Source: Gemmatimonadaceae bacterium (lineage in GTDB: Bacteria; Gemmatimonadota; Gemmatimonadetes; Gemmatimonadales; Gemmatimonadaceae). From it: a DNA stretch of 64,000 bases. Under the pieces are notes generated by a model, which was not told the origin of the DNA, searched no databases, and saw only the letters and a list, made by a program, of their open reading frames with translations. Shown here in pieces: positions 1 to 8,831 of the stretch (the stretch's first letter is position 1; the number at the start of each line of letters is the position of its first letter). The stretch covers positions 248,001-312,000 of the forward strand of contig JAHBVS010000001.1 of assembly GCA_019637445.1 (NCBI GenBank), written 5' to 3'. The position numbers and the translations under genes were made by a program.

Positions 1-470
1 GCGCATTCTCATCCCAACGCGCGGAGCTCGACGAGAGAGCCCGCATCGGCATCGATCTCGCCGAGGCACTGCGGCGTCCCAGCGGACCCGACAACATCCT
101 GGCGCTTGACGGCGACGAGCTACACGTCCCGGAGCGACTCTATACCGTCGAAATCCGCGGATACGTCAACTCGGCAAACGCCATGACGGTGTCGCCGGGT
201 CGCAACCTAGGATTCTATATCCGCAGCGCGGGAGGAGCATCGAGAGAGGGAGATGCCAGACACGCGTACGTCATCCAGCCGAGTGGGAAGATTGAGTCGA
301 GGAGGCACTTGCTCTGGCTCATTCCGTTCGACCCCACGCCCCTGGCCGGCTCGACCGTGGTCGTGCCGTTGCGTGCGGAGCGTGCGCCGGCGAGCGAACG
401 CATCGCGACCGTGGGCGTCATTGCGCAAACCCTGGCAAGCATCGCGGCAGTCGTTGCGTTGCTTCGCTAG
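1..470 (+). CDS. SLBB-domain polysaccharide export protein (C-terminal part)
   Basis: The frame is open from the left edge, so the 5' end lies outside the window; 155 residues are visible. They include an SLBB-type segment (VEIRGYVNSANAMTVSPG, then a YIRSAGG turn and a V-x-QPSGKI strand), which is the soluble beta-grasp repeat of Wza-like outer-membrane export proteins. The chain ends in a short hydrophobic segment (VGVIAQTLASIAAVVALL) that could be a membrane helix. It sits next to a WecG-family transferase and a ligase/flippase/Wzz run, which supports a role in moving polysaccharide across the envelope. The missing N-terminus would normally carry the signal peptide and Poly_export domain. 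Confidence 0.7.
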   Translation, partial: AFSSQRAELDERARIGIDLAEALRRPSGPDNILALDGDELHVPERLYTVEIRGYVNSANAMTVSPGRNLGFYIRSAGGASREGDARHAYVIQPSGKIESRRHLLWLIPFDPTPLAGSTVVVPLRAERAPASERIATVGVIAQTLASIAAVVALLR

Positions 471-492
471 GCGGTGCGTCCTCGCGCGTGCG

Positions 493-1212
493 CTACCGAC
501 CGGCGGCGAAGTCCACGAGAAACCAGAAGACGCCACGCGGATATGCGATCAGCACGCGGCGAAGGACATATGGTTCCTTCACGATCCGGTAAAAGGCGCG
601 CAGATGCAGGCGATTAATCCACGTCGGGAAGTACTGGCCGCGCCGCGCCGTCTGGTGAATGAATGCTCCGCAAGTAAAGATCGAGCCCTCGAAGCCTTCG
701 GCTCGCAGAGCGAGGGCCAAGCGGTTCTGCCGAGGGAACCCGTTGCCGAGTACCACCGCCGCGGGCTTCGCGGCAATGATTCGCGCCAGAAGGGCCGATC
801 GCTCGGTCTCCCAGTCGAAGAACCCCGACTCGGCAAGGACACAGCGGAGACCCTCGTGACGGCCCTCCATGTACTCCGCCGCCCGACGGGCCTCCTCTGT
901 CGTACCTCCAACCAGTGCCACCGCGCCTCGCCGTTGCGCGATCGCGTCAAAGACGGACGGAGCCAACGAGGTGTAGTCAAACGTGAGGTGCGTTCGGCGC
1001 TTGCGCCCCAGGAGCTTGAGGCACGCAGCAAACAGAATCCCATCGCTCGCGATGTAGTCAGCGCCCGCATACAGCGCGACATCGCGGCGGGCGGCAAGGT
1101 AGCTCTCGGGTCCGATGTAAAAGAACGTGAAGTTGAGCTCGCCGCGGGCGATTGCCGGACGGGGATCAGTCGGAGTCGTTCGCAGCAACTGCACGAGTGC
1201 ACCGCTACGCAT
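493..1212 (-). CDS. WecG/TagA/CpsF-family glycosyltransferase
   Basis: This is a 239-residue GT26-family enzyme. Family signs are the ADYIASDGILFAACLKLLG segment (the usual Asp-Gly acceptor region), VALVGGTTEEARRAAEYM, and VVLGNGFPRQNRLAL, which corresponds to the nucleotide-sugar motif usually written G-x-P-x-Q-E. Such enzymes add the second sugar (often ManNAcA or ManNAc) to an undecaprenyl-linked primer at the inner face of the membrane. I use the ATG at 1212; an upstream in-frame extension to 1329 would run into the divergent ligase gene. The gene converges with the SLBB gene and diverges from the ligase, leaving about 100 bases for two promoters. Confidence 0.78.
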   Translation of the reverse strand: MRSGALVQLLRTTPTDPRPAIARGELNFTFFYIGPESYLAARRDVALYAGADYIASDGILFAACLKLLGRKRRTHLTFDYTSLAPSVFDAIAQRRGAVALVGGTTEEARRAAEYMEGRHEGLRCVLAESGFFDWETERSALLARIIAAKPAAVVLGNGFPRQNRLALALRAEGFEGSIFTCGAFIHQTARRGQYFPTWINRLHLRAFYRIVKEPYVLRRVLIAYPRGVFWFLVDFAAGR

Positions 1213-1316
1213 GGGGGCCGCACGAATGATTGTGCTCGCCGGAGGCGCCCGCAGGCGTACAACCGTTGAAGGCGAGCTTGCTTCGCCGCCCCCCAGCCCC
1301 CGGGGATACAGCGCGT

Positions 1317-2528
1317 GTGGTTGGAGCATTGTTCATCGCGACTCAACTTAATTCGTTCCGCATTCCGGTGGCAGGCGCCGAGGTCGCGCCGCACGACTTT
1401 GCGTCGCTGGCAGTGGTGATCTTCGCCCTGACACGACGCCTGCGCCCCTCGGTTCTGTACGGTCCCGCCAGCGCGATGGTCGCGGTTGTTGGCGCATTCA
1501 CCCTATGGACCCTCGCTGCATTGCTCTGGTCTTCCTCCGCAACCGCCGTCGAGTTCCTCTTCACGCAGCTCCGATTCTTCCTCGTGTACGTTGCGGTGCT
1601 TGCGTTCGCCTCGACGGAGGATGATCCGCTCCTCAGCATCAGCCGCGGTCTCTGGCGCGCAACTGTGGGAGTAGCGGTCGTTGCCCTGGCACTCTATCTG
1701 TGGTCGCTCGCCACGGGAACGACGACCGTGAGCCTCGGACCTTTCCGGGACGTTCGCATCGGTGTCTTCCGGCACCTCGGAGCGCCACGAGCACTCGGCC
1801 TCGCACATGACCCCAACTTCTTCTCCCTCTGGCTCGCGCCCGGGTTGCTCATTGGAATGTCCGGGCGAGTCGCATCGGGATTCTCGAGGATCGCGGGCCT
1901 CGCGGTCATCTCGACCATGATCCTCCTCGCTCTCTCGCGAACGGTACTTGTCGCCGTTCCGGTTGCGCTGGCGGTCAGCGTGCTTTCGTACGCAGTCTTC
2001 AGCAACGAACCGGTACGACTGCGCCGCAGGGCACTCGCCCGACTCGGCATGTCCGCCCTTCTGCTTGTCTCGGTACTCGCCGGAATCGCGGCGGCATCCA
2101 GCACGCTTCGGACACTCGTGCAATCTCGATTTGAGTCCGGAGCGCAGACCCGAGTGGGCCGCTTGCAAGTGATCGCAGATCACGTGTCCCCCACCGACCT
2201 CGTCATCGGACTCGGCCCCCGGGGTGCGCAGCAGCTCCTCTGGGGTCGCTACTCGCACAATACCTACGTAGATGTGCTCGTGGAGTTTGGGATTCCTGGC
2301 CTCGGCCTCTGGCTTGCGGCCCTCGCCTTCGCGGTCATCGCGTTTCTGAAGGGACTGCGGCAGCGCGTGTTGCTCACGCCCTGGCCGGGCATCATGGTCG
2401 TTGCTGGTGCCATGCTCATGACATTCTCCCTGTTGACACATCCAATGCTCGGTGTGCTGTTGGCGATTTCCACCCTTGCGGTCTCACCGCCGCTTCACCT
2501 CGGCGCCATGCCATCGGGCGGGGCGTGA
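1317..2528 (+). CDS. O-antigen ligase / Wzy-type polymerase family membrane protein
   Basis: About 403 residues, almost entirely hydrophobic, with roughly ten membrane helices. The signature periplasmic loop is present near residues 280-345: TRVGRLQVIADHVSP, IGLGPRG, then SHNTYVDVLVEFGIPGLGLW, the PF04932 (Wzy_C/WaaL) pattern with the conserved H-N-x-x. The family either ligates O-polysaccharide to lipid A-core or polymerises repeat units; sequence alone does not decide. I chose the GTG at 1317 with a GGGGA 11 bases upstream; an ATG at 1230 in the same frame adds non-hydrophobic residues and is less likely. The stop overlaps the next ATG by one base. Confidence 0.78.
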   Translation: MVGALFIATQLNSFRIPVAGAEVAPHDFASLAVVIFALTRRLRPSVLYGPASAMVAVVGAFTLWTLAALLWSSSATAVEFLFTQLRFFLVYVAVLAFASTEDDPLLSISRGLWRATVGVAVVALALYLWSLATGTTTVSLGPFRDVRIGVFRHLGAPRALGLAHDPNFFSLWLAPGLLIGMSGRVASGFSRIAGLAVISTMILLALSRTVLVAVPVALAVSVLSYAVFSNEPVRLRRRALARLGMSALLLVSVLAGIAAASSTLRTLVQSRFESGAQTRVGRLQVIADHVSPTDLVIGLGPRGAQQLLWGRYSHNTYVDVLVEFGIPGLGLWLAALAFAVIAFLKGLRQRVLLTPWPGIMVVAGAMLMTFSLLTHPMLGVLLAISTLAVSPPLHLGAMPSGGA

Positions 2529-4105
2529 TGGAGCCTTCCGACACCCAGCACGCATCACACGCGTTTACTCCCCTGCTGGCCGCGCTCCGAGAGTCCGGGG
2601 TTCCGTTCGTCCAATGGAAGAGTTCGTCGTCGCTGCACAGGGCAATGCGGGGCGACACCGACCTCGACCTCCTTATCGCACCGGGCGACTGGCCGAAGCT
2701 CGAGGCCGCCGCTCTCGCCGCAGGCTTTGTCGAGGCTAGAACACGCGACGGATTGGCACAGCGTGCCGCGCGCTACTTCGTCGGACTCCGCGCTGACGAT
2801 GCCGCGCTCGTGCACTTCGACGTCGTCGACGCGGTGGTGACCGGCGGCCATCTGTGGAAGAGCCACCGGTTGCCGTTCGACGACGCGCTGCGCGACCACG
2901 GAAGTTCCATCAACGGCATCCCGATTGCGGCGAGGCATGTCGAACTCGCAGTGCTCGTCGTCCGGCGCGCTCTCGAAACGCTGTCGCTTTTAGAGTTTCT
3001 CCTCGCTATCCGGTCTCGCGAGGACACAGTTCGCGAGGTCAATGAGCTCGCCGACTCGCCTGAGACCTTGGAGCAGGCTATCGACTTGGCACTTCAGCTT
3101 GCACCAACAGGTAATCGTGGGTCCTTCGTCGAGTTTGTGGACTGTCTGCGCACCGGATCCGCGCTGAGGCTCCTCTTGGCAGGCCGGCGTTTGGGCAAGC
3201 ACTTCGAGGCCTTTCGCGTTGTGCGTCAGCCTCGCCTCGGTGCGCTTCGATCCATGGAGCTCGGGCGAAAGCTCTGGGCCCGCGCTCGCGGCACGGGCCA
3301 GGGGTGGAGCACCCAGGCGCCGACGCCTATCATCGCTTTCGTCGGGCCGAAGGCCGTTGGAAAGAGCACTCTGATACGTGCTTCTCGTCGGCTGCTTGGG
3401 CGCTTTTACCGTGTCGAAACGGTTCACCTCGGCAGGCCGCGTGCAACCGCCCTAACGTGGTTTCGGCATCCGTTGCGATTCATCATGTCGGCGCTTCTGC
3501 CGAGGGGACGCAAGCGAGCTCTGACGGCTCTCCCAAAGGAGCAGCTTCTTCGAGACGGGTTTCTTACGCGCTTGGCGTTTGCCACGCAGGCACTGCTGCT
3601 CGCGGTCGAGAAGCGCGCGGCCGTGCGGCGGTGTCGACGGTTGGCCAGCGGCGGCATCGTGGTCATTACCGATAGATATCCGGTGGGCGCCATCGATGGG
3701 AAACGACTCGACGTTTGGGCACTCGATAAAGGGAGCAGCAGCTGGATGCGTCTGGCCGCGCGGCTGGAGGAGCGCCTTTTTGCATCCATCGCTCCGCCCG
3801 ACGTCGTCGTTCGGCTGACCATCGACGAGGAGGAAGCGGTTCGCCGGAACGCCGCGCGCCTTCAGGACAAGGGGCGCATCGATGCCGAGGGGACGATACG
3901 GGCGCGCCACGCCGAAGCACTGCCGGATTTTCCCGCGCCAACACTGGTCGTGGACGTCGATACGTCGGGCTCAATCGACGAAACCGTCAAGGCGTCGCAC
4001 CGAGCGGTCTGGTCCGCCGTTGTGACGCGAGAACGGTGGCACCGGTGGCGGGGGTCAATGCCCGAGAATGCGACGGAGTACGGCGAGTCTGCCGGGTCAG
4101 CATGA
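2528..4105 (+). CDS. Fused nucleotidyltransferase-like / thymidylate-kinase-like protein
   Basis: 525 residues with two parts. Residues 1-240 resemble the uncharacterised nucleotidyltransferase family (PF14907 type): QWKSSSSLHRAMRGDTDLDL carries the G-x-x-D-x-D metal motif, and HFDVVDAV supplies a later acidic strand. Residues 265-525 look like a thymidylate-kinase-fold P-loop enzyme: Walker A GPKAVGKST at about 273, a DRYPVGAIDG segment, and a lid-like RRNAARLQDKG. The substrate is unknown. It is translationally coupled to the ligase (1-base overlap) and to the flippase (ATGA), so it probably acts on a sugar, lipid carrier or nucleotide in polysaccharide assembly. Domain identity is from motifs; function is inference. 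Confidence 0.6.
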   Translation: MEPSDTQHASHAFTPLLAALRESGVPFVQWKSSSSLHRAMRGDTDLDLLIAPGDWPKLEAAALAAGFVEARTRDGLAQRAARYFVGLRADDAALVHFDVVDAVVTGGHLWKSHRLPFDDALRDHGSSINGIPIAARHVELAVLVVRRALETLSLLEFLLAIRSREDTVREVNELADSPETLEQAIDLALQLAPTGNRGSFVEFVDCLRTGSALRLLLAGRRLGKHFEAFRVVRQPRLGALRSMELGRKLWARARGTGQGWSTQAPTPIIAFVGPKAVGKSTLIRASRRLLGRFYRVETVHLGRPRATALTWFRHPLRFIMSALLPRGRKRALTALPKEQLLRDGFLTRLAFATQALLLAVEKRAAVRRCRRLASGGIVVITDRYPVGAIDGKRLDVWALDKGSSSWMRLAARLEERLFASIAPPDVVVRLTIDEEEAVRRNAARLQDKGRIDAEGTIRARHAEALPDFPAPTLVVDVDTSGSIDETVKASHRAVWSAVVTRERWHRWRGSMPENATEYGESAGSA

Positions 4106-5331
4106 CGACGAGACGTCGGCGACTCGCGTTCTTGGGCGCAGGCTTCGTAGACCAAGCGCTGTATGCAGGCACCAATTTCGCGGCGGCGGTGGTCGCAGCG
4201 AGAGTTCTGGGTCCGGACGACTTCGGTGCGTTCTCAGTCGCACTGGGCATCTACACCACGGCGTGGATCCTATCCCGTTCGGTTATCGGCGAACCATTTG
4301 TCCTGCAGTCGGCATCGCTTTCAGCAACCGATGGCGCGCGGGCTGCGGCGCGCGCGTTTGTCGCCACGCTCCTGTTCGCATTGGCGGGAGCACTTGCCGT
4401 GGCCGTCGCCGCGGCGACCGTCGTCGCGGATCCCGTCACCCGGCGAACCCTGCTGTCGCTCTGCGCGTGGCTCCCCATCCTGCTCTTGCAGGACCAGGCC
4501 CGCGTGGTCGCCTTCGCGCAGCGACAGGCGCCAGTCGCAGTGGTGAGCGATGGCATCTGGGCGGTAACGCAGCTGGCGGTACTAGGTGGTCTGGCTGGAC
4601 TTGGACTCCTCACAGCACCCCTCGCCGTCTCCGCCTGGGCCGTAGGCGCGCTGACGGGAGGCTTGTATGCGGCGTGGCGCCTGCGACTGTGGAATGCGGG
4701 GACCCGGGAGGCCGCGCAGTGGCTGCGCGACGCGGCCGCGAATGGCGTCTGGTTCGCATCTGCTCGCGGCATGCTTACCGCTGGGACGCAACTGACGCTC
4801 CCAATCGCGGCCAGCCTAGCCGGCTCAGCCGCCGCCGGAGGGCTTCGGGGGGTGATGACCCTGTTCGGGCCGCTGGGCGTCCTTGCACGTGGCCTGCACC
4901 TCACGGCATTGCCTGAACTCGCGGAGACCGATCCAACGGCAGTTTGGAAGGTCGCCCGCAATCGCTCGCTGTTCCTCGTCGCAGTCTGTGTCGCCTATCT
5001 AGCTGCCGTGGTCGCTGGGGGCGAGACTCTGCTGCGCGCAGTCTTGGGCGTCGAGTTCACTCCGTACGTCGTGTTGTTGCTCCCACTCGCCATCGCGCAG
5101 GCCAGCGAGACCGGCACCTCGCTGCTGACGCTCACACTGCGCCGGATGGGAACCGTGCGCCCGGTGGCCGTCCTGGAAGCGGTGTTCGCTTCCGCGCGCC
5201 TAGCGGGCAGTGCGCTCGTGGCCAGCCATACGGGTCCACTCGGCATTGCCTACGTCCTAGCCGGAACTGGGCTCGCTAGGGCCCTGGTTGTCACCGCGCT
5301 GGCCCGCCGCGCCACGGCAGGACAGACATGA
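4102..5331 (+). CDS. Wzx-like polysaccharide flippase / MOP-superfamily exporter
   Basis: 409 residues with about 12 predicted membrane helices and a short basic N-terminus (MTTRRRRLAF). The opening FVDQALYAGTNFAAAVVAARVLGPDDFGAF matches the helix-1/2 consensus of the polysaccharide-export MOP family, in which a D-F-G-x-F/Y turn follows helix 1. Such proteins flip undecaprenyl-linked oligosaccharide to the periplasm. The start is set by the ATGA overlap with the upstream kinase, rather than a longer frame from 4036 that lies within that gene. Its stop overlaps the next start by four bases, so the whole ligase-to-Wzz stretch is likely one mRNA. Confidence 0.75.
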   Translation: MTTRRRRLAFLGAGFVDQALYAGTNFAAAVVAARVLGPDDFGAFSVALGIYTTAWILSRSVIGEPFVLQSASLSATDGARAAARAFVATLLFALAGALAVAVAAATVVADPVTRRTLLSLCAWLPILLLQDQARVVAFAQRQAPVAVVSDGIWAVTQLAVLGGLAGLGLLTAPLAVSAWAVGALTGGLYAAWRLRLWNAGTREAAQWLRDAAANGVWFASARGMLTAGTQLTLPIAASLAGSAAAGGLRGVMTLFGPLGVLARGLHLTALPELAETDPTAVWKVARNRSLFLVAVCVAYLAAVVAGGETLLRAVLGVEFTPYVVLLLPLAIAQASETGTSLLTLTLRRMGTVRPVAVLEAVFASARLAGSALVASHTGPLGIAYVLAGTGLARALVVTALARRATAGQT

Positions 5332-5918
5332 GCGCCGAGACGAATTTTAGAGTCGTGATCTTCGGCAACAGCGGAGCCGGGAAGACCACGCTCGCACAAC
5401 TGCTCTCGACGCAACTCGGCATCCCGAGAGTCGACCTCGACGACTTGGGAGCGTGGGGACACGGTGGAACCGATGCCGCCGCCTATCACTCTGCGGTTGA
5501 ACGGACGATCGGAGACAGTCGCTGGATTGTTTCCGGCCGCGACCCGCTCGCCGAGCGGATATTGCTGGGGCGCGCGACCCACGCCATCGTCCTCGATCCA
5601 CCGCCAATCCTTTGCGCGTACCGCGGCCTCGTCCGGCGTCCCCTGCGCCGGCTGCTGTTCCGCGAGGACACGCTGGCGCCGGCGGCGCGGACCGCGCGGC
5701 CACGAGTCGCCACGCTCAAGCGTGCGGCCTCGCTTCCACTACTCGTCTGGGACATACTTCTCTGGCGAGTCCGCGAGGGGCGTGCGCTCCGACGGCGGCT
5801 CGCCGAGGCCCCGGAGATCGCGACTCGATGGATCACGACTTCTGATTCCGCCAGCGAACTCTCTCGGTACTTCAAGGAAGAAGCAACCGCGCGCCTGCAT
5901 TCATCACCTCGATCATGA
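5328..5918 (+). CDS. Small P-loop kinase-like protein (FlaR/topology-modulation type)
   Basis: 196 residues. A Walker A motif, GNSGAGKTTLAQLL, lies near residues 13-26, followed by IPRVDLDDL, the acidic substrate strand seen in adenylate-kinase-like 'topology modulation' proteins. The WIVSGRDPLAERILLGRATHAIVLDPP region is the Walker-B-like part. The C-terminal half is Arg-rich, as expected for an anion-binding lid. Homologues are usually annotated as AAA or adenylate-kinase-like ATPases of unknown substrate. This is the second predicted small-molecule kinase in the polysaccharide operon, ATGA-coupled on both sides, which suggests a phosphorylation step linked to the glycan. Function is inferred from position only. 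Confidence 0.6.
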   Translation: MSAETNFRVVIFGNSGAGKTTLAQLLSTQLGIPRVDLDDLGAWGHGGTDAAAYHSAVERTIGDSRWIVSGRDPLAERILLGRATHAIVLDPPPILCAYRGLVRRPLRRLLFREDTLAPAARTARPRVATLKRAASLPLLVWDILLWRVREGRALRRRLAEAPEIATRWITTSDSASELSRYFKEEATARLHSSPRS

Positions 5919-6982
5919 CACCAGAACATCTCGGCGAAGGTAGCAGCGTCAGCGCACGCGTTTCCGGCGGCAACCCATCGCTCGTGTCCCTGCTGGCCCT
6001 CGTCATCGAGCGATGGCGACTTGTGGCGGGCACCGTGGCGGCCGCCGTAGCGTTAGCACTGGTCCTCCGGGTTGTACTTCCGGCACGGTTCACCAGCGAA
6101 GCGCGCTTCACCGCCCGCTCCGCCGAGAGCGGCTCTGCATCCCAACTTTCTGCCCTCGCCGGCCAGTTTGGAATTGCCGTCCCAGGGGCCACTGGAGCTC
6201 CACCGGCTTTCTACGCGGACCTCCTGCTCTCACGTGAGGTCCTCCTCCCCGTGCTTCGTGACACGTTCGAGGTCGCATCCGGGTCAGACGCTCAGCGCGG
6301 CCCCGGCAGCACCTTGCTCGAGCTGAGCGGTGTGAGCGGAGACACGCCGGAGCTTCTGGTGGACGAAGGACTGAAGTGGATGGCGGAACGCGTCCTGCGG
6401 GCCCGAGTCTTCCGCGAAACAGGCGTGATTGCGGTCACGGCAACCACTGCCGTCCCGGACCTGTCAGCGCAGGTGCTGGCGGCCGTACTTGAGAGCTTGA
6501 ATCGCTTCAACCTCGAGTCCCGGCAACAGAGTGCGGCCGACGAGCGCGCCTTCGTCGAATCTCGCGTCGCGGACAGCGAGACTCAGTTGCGGCGCGCCGA
6601 GCAAGCACTCGCCGAGTTTCTCGAGTCGAATCGCGTGATTGCGAACTCTCCGGAACTGCAGGCGGAACGGGACCGTCTGCAGCGCGAGGTCTCGATGCGC
6701 CAGGTTCTGTATACGAACCTGCACACCGCGTGGGATCAGGCGCGTCTGGCGGAGATTCGGGACACACCCGTCTTAACTATCGTCGAGCGACCCTCGACGC
6801 CCGTCAGGCCAGACGGCCTGCCGTTGGTCCTGCTCGTGGCACTGTCGGCCACCGTTGGCGGCGTCGTTGGATCGTTTCTGGTGCTCGCGGGCGCGTTCTT
6901 CAGCGGGCTACTCGAAGACAGCCCGGCCGAACGTCAGCGCCTCAAGGCCGCACTGGAATCACTCCGTCGAAGGGCGCCGTAG
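5915..6982 (+). CDS. Wzz/GNVR-type polysaccharide chain-length determinant
   Basis: 355 residues. An N-terminal helix (residues about 33-52, LVAGTVAAAVALALVLRVVLP) is followed by a periplasmic domain with long coiled coil (residues 195-270, rich in Glu, Arg and Gln). A C-terminal helix follows ERPSTPVRPDG, the proline-rich motif that precedes TM2 in Wzz proteins. There is no Walker motif, so a BY-kinase domain is absent; it is a Wzz-like co-polymerase rather than a Wzc kinase. It is the last gene of the ATGA-coupled operon and its stop abuts the stop of the convergent gene at 6983 with no spacer. The role is setting glycan chain length at the inner membrane. Confidence 0.8.
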   Translation: MTPEHLGEGSSVSARVSGGNPSLVSLLALVIERWRLVAGTVAAAVALALVLRVVLPARFTSEARFTARSAESGSASQLSALAGQFGIAVPGATGAPPAFYADLLLSREVLLPVLRDTFEVASGSDAQRGPGSTLLELSGVSGDTPELLVDEGLKWMAERVLRARVFRETGVIAVTATTAVPDLSAQVLAAVLESLNRFNLESRQQSAADERAFVESRVADSETQLRRAEQALAEFLESNRVIANSPELQAERDRLQREVSMRQVLYTNLHTAWDQARLAEIRDTPVLTIVERPSTPVRPDGLPLVLLVALSATVGGVVGSFLVLAGAFFSGLLEDSPAERQRLKAALESLRRRAP

Positions 6983-7390
6983 TCAGCAGAAGAACTCCAC
7001 CCGGCAAGCGCCGGTCGGGAGTGACGTCGCCGTGAAGTCCGCGATGTGACCAACCACGGCGCCTAGTCCGGAAAGCGTCTCGGCTGCGCTATCGTTAGCG
7101 ACTAGTCGCAGTGCCGGAGCATCTGGCGTTGCGGCGGGCACCATGAGAATGGAGCCCACGCGCGCGCGCCGACGGTTGCCGCGTAGTTCGGGTTCCGGGC
7201 GGTTTAGCAGCTGGTCTGAGTCCGCGCGAATCAACAGGTCGTAGATTCCGTCCTCAGTCGGACCGCTCAACCAAAAGCGTGCACCGCTGGCTACTAGGCC
7301 ACCGATCCACTCGACGCCAAGAGGTGCGTCTCGTTCAAAGAGTTCTGCCTCGACGGAGGCCCCCTCACCTTCGATCACCAGCGTTGCCAT
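6983..7390 (-). CDS. Hypothetical protein, possible cyclophilin-like (DUF3830-type) fold
   Basis: 135 residues, no signal peptide. I place the start at the ATG at 7390 because it has a strong AGGGGCGG ribosome site seven bases upstream. The protein is beta-rich: it opens ATLVIEGEGASVEAELFERD, where an acidic strand-turn-strand resembles the small cyclophilin-like proteins related to DUF3830, and later has VGSILMVPA. This resemblance is weak and I would not assign enzymatic activity. It lies just downstream of the PhoX-like gene on the same strand (46 bases) and may be cotranscribed with it. Confidence 0.5.
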   Translation of the reverse strand: MATLVIEGEGASVEAELFERDAPLGVEWIGGLVASGARFWLSGPTEDGIYDLLIRADSDQLLNRPEPELRGNRRRARVGSILMVPAATPDAPALRLVANDSAAETLSGLGAVVGHIADFTATSLPTGACRVEFFC

Positions 7391-7436
7391 AGCCCGCCCC
7401 TGCGTTACGGTCGTGAGGAATCCATCACGTCTGCGA

Positions 7437-8801
7437 TCAAAGAGGGCCGCGATCCCATGGCCCCCATATGGCCCACGTTCGCGACGGCAATGCACCCGCG
7501 ACGTTCGTCGACCCCTGGCTGTTTACAAACAACACGCGTCCGTCGGGGCTGAAACAAGCCCCCGCCCACTCGGCATCGGACTCGTTGTTCCGCACCAAGT
7601 CAAAGAGAACGCCGTCCCGAGACAAGCCCCGGACATAGCAGTTGCTGTCGCCGTCCTCGCACAACACCAGTCCACCCCGCGGACTCACGCACAAGTTGTC
7701 GGGTGCATCGAGCACCTCGACTCCCGGCGACTCGAACATCAGCGTAAGCAACGACTGCGTCGCTGAGAGCGGCGTGAGCCGAAATACCTGACCGCACGCT
7801 GCATCGCCGCCGCTAGTTGCGTTGACGTACACGCTCCCATTTCCATACCAACACCCCTCGAGTCGAGCGAACCACGCCCCACCGAGCGTGTGGCCTTGAT
7901 TGAACACAAATCCCGAGGAGAGACTCCCCAAGTCAGAGTCTGGAACGGGAATCTCTACCCACTCGCACGTGAGGGTTGACCCCACGGTCTGCCCGACACG
8001 AAGATCGGCCTGCGGAGCACCGACAACCGCGAGCATCTCCAGACGGCCTCCGTTCTGAAGGGTCCCAGGTGTCGCAGGGATGAATCGGTAGAGCCCGCTG
8101 GGATTGCGGTCTTCCGTCTGGTACACGATGCCGCTGTCCGGATCAACGGCCACGGCCTCGTGGGTGAAGCGCCCCATCGCTTTCAGCGGCACAGGAACAA
8201 CCTGCCCATCGCTTGCCGCGGAAACTTCAAAATTGTACCCGTGGTTCTTCTCCCACCCCGAGGCGGTTCCCGAGACGCTCTCCTCGCAGGAGATCCACGA
8301 TCCCCATGGCGTCGGCCCGCCGGCACAGTTCGCGAAAGTCCCCGCGAGTGACACCCACTCACGCACGAGATAGGGGCTTCCGTCAGGGTTGAAGTCGACT
8401 TCGAGCGTCGTGACGCCGCCTGGGCCGAGTGCATCGTAGAGCTGCGTCGGAGACATGGTCGTGCGCCGACTGTCGGTGGCCGTATTGCGGATCTCGTGAT
8501 TCCGAAGCAACCGGATCCTGCCGTTTGCCGCCGGAAACGCAGCCATACCATCCATCCCTTGGGGCACGATATTGCCGTCGGACATCGGGCCTCCGGACGT
8601 ACTGAGCAGCGCAACCCGAAAGCCCGTTGGCACCGAGAGAACAGGGTACCCTCCAAAGGGCGCGAGAGGACCGTATCCGCTCGGGTCAATTGTTGGGCGC
8701 CCGGGGCCGGTTCCTGCGTCTGCACAGGCGGCAAGTCCGGCCAGCGCAGTCCCGCCGACGGCCGCGTGCCAGAGAAACTCTCGACGAGAGGAATTGCTCA
8801 C
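7437..8801 (-). CDS. PhoX-like (DUF839) Tat-exported phosphatase family protein
   Basis: 454 residues. The N-terminus SSRREFLWHAAVGG is a twin-arginine signal followed by AGLAACAD, which could also be a lipobox. Family blocks are present in order: FTHEAVAVDPDSGIVYQTED, GLYRFIP, DNLCVSPRGGLVLCEDGD, GACFSPDGRVLFVNSQ and a terminal TWAIWGPWD. These match the PF05787 (PhoX/DUF839) beta-propeller, whose members use Ca/Fe cofactors and hydrolyse phosphate esters, although many are untested. The start is GTG with an ideal GGAGGA six bases upstream. The periplasm or outer surface is the expected location. Confidence 0.8.
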   Translation of the reverse strand: MSNSSRREFLWHAAVGGTALAGLAACADAGTGPGRPTIDPSGYGPLAPFGGYPVLSVPTGFRVALLSTSGGPMSDGNIVPQGMDGMAAFPAANGRIRLLRNHEIRNTATDSRRTTMSPTQLYDALGPGGVTTLEVDFNPDGSPYLVREWVSLAGTFANCAGGPTPWGSWISCEESVSGTASGWEKNHGYNFEVSAASDGQVVPVPLKAMGRFTHEAVAVDPDSGIVYQTEDRNPSGLYRFIPATPGTLQNGGRLEMLAVVGAPQADLRVGQTVGSTLTCEWVEIPVPDSDLGSLSSGFVFNQGHTLGGAWFARLEGCWYGNGSVYVNATSGGDAACGQVFRLTPLSATQSLLTLMFESPGVEVLDAPDNLCVSPRGGLVLCEDGDSNCYVRGLSRDGVLFDLVRNNESDAEWAGACFSPDGRVLFVNSQGSTNVAGALPSRTWAIWGPWDRGPL

Positions 8802-8831
8802 GGTGAGTCCTCCGAGAAGAAAGAACGATTC

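Noticed and set aside
1230-1316. Longer start (ATG 1230) for the O-antigen ligase
   Set aside because: The extra 29 residues are polar and Pro/Arg-rich with no ribosome site at 1230, and the membrane protein begins naturally after GTG 1317.
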